From NCBI GenBank assembly GCA_041483675.1, contig JBGPGE010000008.1, forward strand, positions 4,200-68,199: a stretch of 64,000 nucleotides of DNA, given 5' to 3'. The position numbers were made by a program, and so were the translations under genes. A model generated the notes under the pieces. It did no database searches and was not told the DNA's origin. It saw nothing but the letters and a program-made list of their open reading frames with translations. Below, piece after piece: positions 14,586 through 20,333 of the stretch (its first letter is position 1; every line of letters starts with the position of its first letter). The stretch is from 2-12-FULL-60-19 sp041483675 (GTDB lineage: Bacteria; Desulfobacterota; Binatia; UBA9968).

Positions 14586-15236
14586 ATGCCATTCCAAAAT
14601 CGCGAAGAAGCGGCGCATCTCCTGGCGCAAAGGTTGACGAGATACCGGCGATTCAACCCGCTGGTCCTGGCTATACCGCGGGGCGCGGTTGCAATGGCCA
14701 AGATCATCGCGGACGCATTGGGCGGCGAGCTTGATGTGGTATTGGTCCACAAGTTGGGAGCGCCGGGTCAGCCCGAGTTGGCCATCGGGGCGGTCGATGA
14801 GCAGGGGCAGGTTTATTTGTCCGACCACGCCGAGGCCCTCGACATCAGCCCCGAATATTTGGCCGCCGAAACGGAAGCCCAACTCAAGGTCCTGCGCGCG
14901 CGGCGCGCCGCCTACACCCCTCTCCGAGCCCCCGCCGACCCTGCCGGACGCGTGGTCATCGTCGTGGACAACGGCGTCGCCACGGGAGCCACTCTGATCG
15001 CCGGCTTGCGGGCTGTGCGCGCCAGAGGGCCGGCCAGACTCGTCGCCGCTGTAGCCGTGGCGCCAAGAGAAACTTTCAGGAAGATCGCTCGGGAGGCGGA
15101 CGAGACCGTTTGTCTGGAAGTGCCGGCGATCTTTTTCGCCGTAGGAGAGTTTTTCAAGGACTTCTCTCAGGTAACCGACGAAGAGGTGGCGGCGGTTTTG
15201 CGCCAGAGCGGTCCACGCTCAGGGCTGGGTAAATGA
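14586..15236 (+). CDS. Type I phosphoribosyltransferase-domain protein
   Basis: A 216-residue PRTase-fold protein of the group found in stress clusters. It begins FQNREEAAHLLAQRL, then LAIPRGAVAMA, and has the PRPP-binding loop VIVVDNGVATGAT near residue 140. The usual loop is VDDGxATGxT; here the second acidic residue is Asn, as in some members not shown to be active transferases. Start chosen at ATG 14586, preceded by CAGGGGCGG; a GTG at 14535 would overlap OsmC by 22 bp. In other bacteria the same domain is often adjacent or fused to a dienelactone-hydrolase-like domain; here that partner is the convergent gene at 15258-15902. The substrate is unknown. Confidence 0.87.
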   Translation: MPFQNREEAAHLLAQRLTRYRRFNPLVLAIPRGAVAMAKIIADALGGELDVVLVHKLGAPGQPELAIGAVDEQGQVYLSDHAEALDISPEYLAAETEAQLKVLRARRAAYTPLRAPADPAGRVVIVVDNGVATGATLIAGLRAVRARGPARLVAAVAVAPRETFRKIAREADETVCLEVPAIFFAVGEFFKDFSQVTDEEVAAVLRQSGPRSGLGK

Positions 15237-15257
15237 GCGGCTCGCCGGCCGCGCCGG

Positions 15258-15902
15258 CTATCGATCCGGCCGGCGGCAAAGATGGCGCTCAAACCATTCG
15301 GATGCCAGGCGCGCGACTTCTTCCAAAGCGCCGGGTTCTTCAAACAGATGTGTCGCTCCCGGAATAATCTTTAACTCCTTCTCCGCTTTGAGCCGTTTGT
15401 AGGCCCGCTGATTGAGATCGATCACGATATCGTCAAGGCCGCCGACGATGAGCAGAGTAGGCGCCGTGACTTGCTCCAACGCCGTCCAAGCCAGATCCGG
15501 CCTGCCCCCACGGGACACCACTGCGCTAACGACCGGTCCCAATGCTGCGGCGGCGCGAAGGGCTGCTGCGGCTCCGGTGCTGGCCCCGAAATAGCCGACG
15601 GCAAGGGCTGCGGTTGCAGCCGACTTAGCCACCCAGCGCGTGGCGTTCTCCAATCGATTGGTCAGCAGATCGATATCGAAACGCGTTTCGTAGTCGGCAT
15701 CCTCCTGCGGCGTCAAGAGATCCATCAGCAGGGTGCCAAGACCGCTCGCGCGCAATACTTGCGCGACATACTGATTTCTTGGGCTGCGGCGGCTGCTGCC
15801 GCTGCCATGAGCGAACAAAACAACCGCGTCCGCGTCCGAGGGAATCGCCAGCTCTCCCTCGAGCACGACGGAGTCCACCGGGATGTGGACCAGTTCCTTC
15901 AC
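15258..15902 (-). CDS. Alpha/beta hydrolase (dienelactone-hydrolase-like) of the PRTase-associated type
   Basis: A 214-residue cytoplasmic alpha/beta hydrolase. The oxyanion region is FAHGSGSSRRSPRN; the nucleophile Ser108 lies in GYFGASTGAAAAL; the acid is in GGLDDIVID; and the catalytic His is in GATHLFEEPG. The triad order fits the fold. This family commonly occurs as the C-terminal half of phosphoribosyltransferase fusions in stress regulons, and here it converges with the stand-alone PRTase, stops 21 bp apart. I see no sigma-54 promoter in front of it; the upstream gap contains a bidirectional terminator. Substrate unknown. Confidence 0.85.
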   Translation of the reverse strand: MKELVHIPVDSVVLEGELAIPSDADAVVLFAHGSGSSRRSPRNQYVAQVLRASGLGTLLMDLLTPQEDADYETRFDIDLLTNRLENATRWVAKSAATAALAVGYFGASTGAAAALRAAAALGPVVSAVVSRGGRPDLAWTALEQVTAPTLLIVGGLDDIVIDLNQRAYKRLKAEKELKIIPGATHLFEEPGALEEVARLASEWFERHLCRRPDR

Positions 15903-15933
15903 GCCGCCCTCACGCCCTGAGACTTAGATACAG

Positions 15934-15961
15934 AAAAGGCCCAGGTTATGCCTGGGCCTTT
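15934..15961. terminator. Bidirectional rho-independent terminator
   Basis: AAAGGCCCAGG and CCTGGGCCTTT form an 11-bp stem with a 5-nt loop. The A-run on one side and T-run on the other let it work in either direction. It ends the hsp20-CBS transcript and isolates the alpha/beta hydrolase. Confidence 0.75.
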
Positions 15962-16011
15962 CCGGGCAAGGGCAGCCACGCCCAACTCCATCTGCGCCAA
16001 ACGCCTTCGCG

Positions 16012-16440
16012 CTAGGCGGTCCCGACCGGCGTCGTTTCCGCCACAGCCTTACCCAGCTCAGCCATCTCGTCGCTGAGCAGTGCGATGACGTCGTCCATGG
16101 TGACGATGCCGAGCACCTCGTCCAGGCCGTCAACCACCGGAACGCGCCGAACGTGCTGCGCGTGCATGAGAGTGGTCAACTCTCTGAGGCCCTTGTCTAC
16201 GGGGATCCGCACCGGGTTGCGAGTCATAATCTCGCTCACCTTGGTCTTAAGCGGATCCCGCTTCTCTCCGGTCACCTTTAACGCGACATCGCGGTCGGTC
16301 AGGATGCCGCACAACTTGCCGCGTTCCTCTACCACCATACAGCCGACGTTCTTTTCCCCCATCATGCGGCAGGCCTCCACGATGTTGTTTTCCGGAGAGA
16401 TACTGACAACGCGCCGTTGGCAAAATTCCTGCAATGACAT
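16012..16440 (-). CDS. CBS-domain pair protein
   Basis: A 142-residue protein made of two CBS motifs forming one Bateman module. Motif 1 covers about 5-60 (VVSISPENNIVEACRMM to CGILTDRDVA) and motif 2 about 70-130 (VRIPVDKGLRELTTLM to VLGIVTMDDVIALL). Such stand-alone pairs bind adenosyl ligands (AMP, ATP, SAM) and are common in hypoxia and stress regulons. ILTDRDVA and IVTMDDV are the usual ribose-phosphate-contacting turns. It starts 11 bp after the hsp20 stop and is co-transcribed with it. Confidence 0.93.
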   Translation of the reverse strand: MSLQEFCQRRVVSISPENNIVEACRMMGEKNVGCMVVEERGKLCGILTDRDVALKVTGEKRDPLKTKVSEIMTRNPVRIPVDKGLRELTTLMHAQHVRRVPVVDGLDEVLGIVTMDDVIALLSDEMAELGKAVAETTPVGTA

Positions 16441-16451
16441 GGCACACCTCC

Positions 16452-16955
16452 CTACTCCACCTTCACCTTAGTTTCTTTTTTCTTCGCCTCCTCGGTCTTG
16501 GGGAGGTGAATTTCCAGCACGCCGTTCTTGAACGACGCTCGCGCTTTCTCCATTTGAACGTCCGCGGGCAACTCCATGCTGCGGCTGAAGGAGCCGTACG
16601 ACCGCTCGCAGCGGTAGAAATTCTTTTCCTTAACTTCCTCCTCCTTTTTCTTCTCGCCCTTGATCGTCAGGTGGTGATCGGCCAGGTTCACCTCGATATC
16701 TTCTTTGCTCATGCCCGGCAGCTCCACTTTGGCCACGATCTCGTCTTTCTCCTCGTAGAGATCCACGGCCGGAGTGGCGAGGGCGGCCGTCCTCGGTCCC
16801 CACCAGCGCTCATCCAAAATTGGCCGTAAGCGGCGACCGAAGAAGTCTTCGAACATATCCCCCATTTCCCGCTCCCATCGGGCCATTTCCGTAAATGGGC
16901 GCCACGGGACCAGTTTTTTCTCCTCTTTCGAGCCTTGCGGCATTGGCTTTGCCAT
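16452..16955 (-). CDS. Hsp20-family small heat-shock protein
   Basis: A 167-residue small heat-shock protein. The N-terminal arm (1-60) is long, with WRPFTEMARWEREMGDMFEDFFG; the alpha-crystallin domain follows from PAVDLYEEKDEIVAKVELPG to GVLEIHLPK; and the tail is Lys/Glu-rich (EEAKKKETKVKVE). Start ATG at 16955 is fixed by AAAGGAGGA seven nt upstream. A sigma-54-type promoter is at 16999-17013. It is more like the common HSP16.5/IbpA-like free-living type than the protease-coupled Hsp20 at 8960-9382, so the two may serve different clients. Confidence 0.95.
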   Translation of the reverse strand: MAKPMPQGSKEEKKLVPWRPFTEMARWEREMGDMFEDFFGRRLRPILDERWWGPRTAALATPAVDLYEEKDEIVAKVELPGMSKEDIEVNLADHHLTIKGEKKKEEEVKEKNFYRCERSYGSFSRSMELPADVQMEKARASFKNGVLEIHLPKTEEAKKKETKVKVE

Positions 16956-16998
16956 AGCGAGTCCTCCTTTCGTGACCGTTGCTATCCGATTCAAGAAA

Positions 16999-17013
16999 GC
17001 ATCTTTCATGCCA
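16999..17013 (-). promoter_or_regulatory. Sigma-54 promoter of the hsp20-CBS operon
   Basis: Minus-strand TGGCATGAAAGATGC keeps TGGCA at -24 and GG-N10-GC spacing; the -12 half is ATGC. It is about 44 bp upstream of the ATG at 16955. Confidence 0.68.
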
Positions 17014-17083
17014 GCGCACAGATGACGAGAACCAGCTCGAATGCGCCATTTTTCGACGTTTTTCAATCCGCGGACCGACCCTG

Positions 17084-17133
17084 TTTTGCGCCCGTGCAAA
17101 AAACTACGGGCAAGGAATCGCGAAGCTGCAAAC
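17084..17133. promoter_or_regulatory. Tandem palindromes, candidate enhancer-binding sites
   Basis: TTTTGCGC CC GTGCAAAA (17084-17101) is a near-perfect 8-2-8 palindrome. A weaker second site, AATCGCGA AG CTGCAAAC (17116-17133), is 32 bp away centre to centre; only its right half fits well. They lie between the hsp20 promoter and the promoter at 17194. Confidence 0.55.
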
Positions 17134-17193
17134 GGGATTTGTCTATGATAGAAAGGTCGCTGCGCCTGAGCGGCGTTCGCGTTCGCTACGAGG

Positions 17194-17209
17194 GGGCATA
17201 GTTCTTGCT
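17194..17209 (+). promoter_or_regulatory. Sigma-54 promoter toward the GTPase gene
   Basis: GGGCATAGTTCTTGCT has GG at 17195-17196, GC at 17207-17208 and a consensus TTGCT. It closely resembles the element at 4865-4880. The coding start is unusually far (about 150 bp), leaving a structured leader. Confidence 0.65.
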
Positions 17210-17230
17210 CGCTTTTCATTCAATGTAAAC

Positions 17231-17331
17231 CCCGCCTCTTGAGGCGGGCACAAAACCGATGGGGTTTCCAAAGGGGAGAAGCGGCAGCTCTCCCCTTTGG
17301 TCGAACACGGGGATTCAAACCCCGTGTTCGA
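17231..17331 (+). promoter_or_regulatory. Structured leader with successive hairpins
   Basis: Three perfect inverted repeats follow one another: CCCGCCTC/GAGGCGGG (17231-17248, 2-nt loop), CCAAAGGGGAGA/TCTCCCCTTTGG (17268-17300, 9-nt loop) and TCGAACACGGGG/CCCCGTGTTCGA (17301-17331, 7-nt loop). The last two are directly adjacent. A smaller AAACC/GGTTT pair (17253-17267) fills the remaining gap. They lie between the sigma-54 promoter and the ATG at 17361 and are not followed by a T-run, so they look like an mRNA-stabilising or regulatory leader rather than a terminator. Confidence 0.6.
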
Positions 17332-17360
17332 TATAAGTTGATTTTTGAAATTTACGCACT

Positions 17361-18692
17361 ATGGCCGACGAGCGCGTTTTGATAATGGGGGCGGCAGGCC
17401 GGGACTTTCACACCTTCAACGTCTACTTCCGCGACAATCCCGACTACAAAGTGGTGGCTTTCACCGCCGCGCAAATCCCCGGCATCGAGAACCGCTGGTA
17501 TCCGGCAAGCCTCAGCGGGAAGTTCTATCCCCAGGGCATTCCCATCTACCCGGAAGATTGGCTGGAGTGCCTCATTCGCGACCAGGGCGTGAACCAGGTG
17601 GTGTTTGCGTATAGCGACGTCTCTCATGCGACGGTCATGCACCTGGCCTCGCGCGCGCTCGCCGCCGGCGCCGACTTTCGTCTGTTGGGGCCGGCGCATA
17701 GTTTCCTCAAGTCGACGCGCCCGGTGATTTCGGTCTGCGCCGTGCGCACCGGCTGCGGCAAAGGCTCGGTGGTCCGCCGGATCGCGACGCTGCTCAGGGA
17801 GCGGCAGCTTCGGCCGGTGGTGGTGCGCCATCCCATGCCCTACGGCGACCTGGCCGGTCAGGCGGTGCAGCGCTTCGCCGCGATCGAAGATTGCGACCGG
17901 CAGCATTGCACGGTTGAAGAGCGGGAAGAGTACGAACAACACATCCAACAGGGCGTGGTCGTGTACGCCGGCGTCGACTACGAGCGCATTCTCCGCTCGG
18001 CGGAGCAGGAGGCGGACGTCATTCTCTGGGACGGCGGAAACAACGACTGGCCGTTTTTCCGGCCCGACCTGGAGATCGTGCTGCTCGATCCGCATCGCGC
18101 CGGCCACGAGCTGCTCTACCATCCCGGCGAAACGAATCTCCGGCGGGCGCATATCCTGATCGTCAACAAGCTCGACTCCGCCCCGGTCGAGGGCGTCCGG
18201 CAAGTGATAAAGAACATCGCCGAGATCAACCCGGCCGCCACGGTGATTCAGGCCCGTTCGGCGCTGTCCGTCGACCGCCCTGAGTTGATCCGCGGCAAAC
18301 GGGTCCTGGTCGTCGAAGACGGGCCGACGCTGACGCACGGCGAGATGGGATACGGCGCCGGCGTGATCGCGGCCCGGCAAAACGGAGCTTCCGAACTGCT
18401 CGACCCGCGCCCTTTCGCCAAGGGAAGTCTGGTCGAGACGTTTCGCCGCCATCCCTGGGTGACGCAGGCGCTTCCCGCCATGGGCTATTCGACTGCTCAA
18501 CTCGATGACCTCGCCGCTACGATCGCCGCCGTTTCTTGCGACGCGCTCGTGCTGGCGACGCCGATCGACCTGCTCCGCCTGATTCCCATAGACCGGCCGT
18601 GCGCGCGCGTGCGCTACGAGCTTGCGGAGATCGGCCGCCCCGATCTGGCCGAGGCGATCGCAGTATTTGTGCGCCAGCGTGTGAAGCGATGA
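17361..18692 (+). CDS. Cyclic-2,3-diphosphoglycerate-synthetase-like GTPase/P-loop protein
   Basis: A 443-residue protein of the family usually annotated cyclic 2,3-diphosphoglycerate synthetase. N-terminal residues 1-125 form a Rossmann-like domain (VLIMGAAGRDFHTFNVYFRDNP). A P-loop-like element VRTGCGKGSVVRRIA is near residue 135, and ILIVNKLDSAP near residue 270 is a G-protein-like NKxD motif. DVILWDGGNNDWPFF is a likely Mg/nucleotide site. In thermophilic methanogens the homologue makes the thermoprotectant cDPG; in bacteria the role is untested, but it keeps company with Usp, PRTase and Hsp20 genes. No convincing Shine-Dalgarno is visible before the ATG; the gene has a long hairpin-rich leader. 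Confidence 0.82.
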   Translation: MADERVLIMGAAGRDFHTFNVYFRDNPDYKVVAFTAAQIPGIENRWYPASLSGKFYPQGIPIYPEDWLECLIRDQGVNQVVFAYSDVSHATVMHLASRALAAGADFRLLGPAHSFLKSTRPVISVCAVRTGCGKGSVVRRIATLLRERQLRPVVVRHPMPYGDLAGQAVQRFAAIEDCDRQHCTVEEREEYEQHIQQGVVVYAGVDYERILRSAEQEADVILWDGGNNDWPFFRPDLEIVLLDPHRAGHELLYHPGETNLRRAHILIVNKLDSAPVEGVRQVIKNIAEINPAATVIQARSALSVDRPELIRGKRVLVVEDGPTLTHGEMGYGAGVIAARQNGASELLDPRPFAKGSLVETFRRHPWVTQALPAMGYSTAQLDDLAATIAAVSCDALVLATPIDLLRLIPIDRPCARVRYELAEIGRPDLAEAIAVFVRQRVKR

Positions 18693-18754
18693 GCCCGGAC
18701 CGGAACAGGAATCATTCCGTCAGAGCCCGCGTTCGGCCGGCCCGCGCGGCGGGT

Positions 18755-20104
18755 TCACTTATCCTCGATACCCAGCCTCTCCATCTTCCGATAGAGCGTC
18801 GAGAGGCTTAAACCCAGCATTTCGGCGGTGCGCTTTTTATCGCCGGAAGTTTTCTCCAACAGCCTCGCGATGTGGACCCGCTCGCATTCTTTCAGGACTT
18901 CCTCGAGATTGTCGTTCAAAGGATGTTCCTGCGGCGGCGCCTCATGGCCGGGCAGATCGGCGGGCGTAATCCATTCGCCGTTGCCCAGGATCATCGCCCG
19001 TTCCAGCGTGTTATCCAATTCGCGGACATTGCCTTTCCAGGGAAGCGACATGAAAACCCTCATGGTGACGTTGTCGACCCCGCGATAATTCTTCTTCATC
19101 TCCTGGTTATGGCGGTGGATCAGATGCTCCACCAGCAAAGGAATGTCTTCGCGTCTCTCGCGCAGCGGCGGGATATGGACGCCGACGACGTTCAGGCGAT
19201 AGTAAAGATCCTCGCGGAACCTGCCGGCTTCGATTTCCAAGTTCAACTCCCGGTTGGTGGAAGCTAGGATGCGCACGTCGACCTGAGTCGGGTTGGTCGA
19301 GCCTACGGGCAAGACTTTTTTTTCTTCGATCACGCGCAGCAGCTTGGGCTGCAGGCTGAGCGGCATCTCGCCGATTTCATCGAGAAAAATCGTGCCGCCG
19401 CGCGCGCGCTGAAAGAGCCCCTCTTGCGAATTGGTGGCGCCGGTAAAGGCGCCTTTGACGTAGCCGAAGAGCTGGCTTTCGAGCAGCGTCTCCGGGATTG
19501 CGCTGCAATTGACCGGCAGGAACACGCGGTCGCGGCGCGGGCTGCGCAGGTGGATGGCGCGCGCCACCACTTCCTTTCCCACGCCGCTCTCGCCCGTGAT
19601 AAGCACCGTCGAAGGAGTCGGCGCGACCTTTTCCACCAGCGCCAGGATTTCCTGGATCGCCTTGCTGGATCCCACCGGCTGCTCCGGCGCGGAATATTTG
19701 GACGCCTCTCTGCGGAGCAGCTGGAGCTCCCAGGCAAGGCTGCGGTGCTCCATCAGATGATGCACCTTGCGCAAGACGTCTTCGAAGATCAACGGCTTTA
19801 AGATGTAATCCTGCGCTCCCAGGCGCAACGCCTCCACCGCCGTATCCACCGATGCGTAGGCGGTCATAAGAATAGCGAGAGTTTGCGGCGAGACTTCGCG
19901 CACATGCTTGAGCACGGCAAGGCCGTCGGCCGCGGGGAGCCTCAAGTCCGTCAGCACAAGGTCGAGATCCAGCTCGTCGGCGAGTTTGATGGCTGCCGCG
20001 CCGTCGGCGGCTTCGTGCACCTGGTAGCCTTCCTCGCGAAGGAGCTCGCAAAGGCTCCGGCGAGCCGCTTCCTCGTCTTCGACAACTAGAATGTTTCCTG
20101 CCAT
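18755..20104 (-). CDS. NtrC-family sigma-54-dependent response regulator
   Basis: A 449-residue activator: receiver domain (1-120) with phospho-acceptor Asp53 in LVLTDLRLP, AAA+ sigma-54 interaction domain (about 140-370) with Walker A GESGVGKE, the GAFTGA loop that touches sigma-54 (YVKGAFTGATNSQ), Walker B GGTIFLDEIG, and a C-terminal Fis-type helix-turn-helix (RTAEMLGLSLSTLYRKMERLG). Every element needed to activate the sigma-54 promoters of the adjoining island is present. Its own upstream region carries the same tandem palindromes (20134-20182) found at those promoters, so autoregulation is likely. The histidine kinase at 20334-22406 is the probable partner. Confidence 0.95.
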   Translation of the reverse strand: MAGNILVVEDEEAARRSLCELLREEGYQVHEAADGAAAIKLADELDLDLVLTDLRLPAADGLAVLKHVREVSPQTLAILMTAYASVDTAVEALRLGAQDYILKPLIFEDVLRKVHHLMEHRSLAWELQLLRREASKYSAPEQPVGSSKAIQEILALVEKVAPTPSTVLITGESGVGKEVVARAIHLRSPRRDRVFLPVNCSAIPETLLESQLFGYVKGAFTGATNSQEGLFQRARGGTIFLDEIGEMPLSLQPKLLRVIEEKKVLPVGSTNPTQVDVRILASTNRELNLEIEAGRFREDLYYRLNVVGVHIPPLRERREDIPLLVEHLIHRHNQEMKKNYRGVDNVTMRVFMSLPWKGNVRELDNTLERAMILGNGEWITPADLPGHEAPPQEHPLNDNLEEVLKECERVHIARLLEKTSGDKKRTAEMLGLSLSTLYRKMERLGIEDK

Positions 20105-20133
20105 TCGGCGCCTTTTCGATCAACCTGCATTGC

Positions 20134-20182
20134 TTTGTCAGAAGTGCGAATAGCCCTATGGGCACTTCTCACACGCGCGAAA
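20134..20182. promoter_or_regulatory. Tandem palindromes upstream of the response regulator
   Basis: TTTGTCAG AA GTGCGAAT (20134-20151) and CTTCTCAC AC GCGCGAAA (20165-20182), with centres 31 bp apart, match the half-site nTTYKCAC of the island promoters. The nearer one is 30 bp before the ATG at 20104. I see no GG-N10-GC element here, so the gene is probably read by another sigma factor and bound by its own product. An overlapping AGAAGTGC/GCACTTCT inverted repeat spans the two sites. Confidence 0.6.
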
Positions 20183-20333
20183 AAGTGACGCGGATTAAGC
20201 GAACTTCAATACTTTGTGTTGTGGTCTTGCAAATCTCAGACCACCCGATGCGTCGCCACTATGCCGGTGAGCGTGATCGGCGGGTTCCGCACAAAGGGAT
20301 GTTGCAGAAGGAGCAAAAAGAACACCACCGGGG

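Noticed and set aside
17301..17331. Possible T-arm of a tRNA or tmRNA (GGGGATTCAAACCCC)
   Set aside because: The loop is shifted one base from the TTCRA pattern, the stem is 12 bp instead of 5, and no acceptor, D or anticodon arm can be built around it. It is better read as a leader hairpin.
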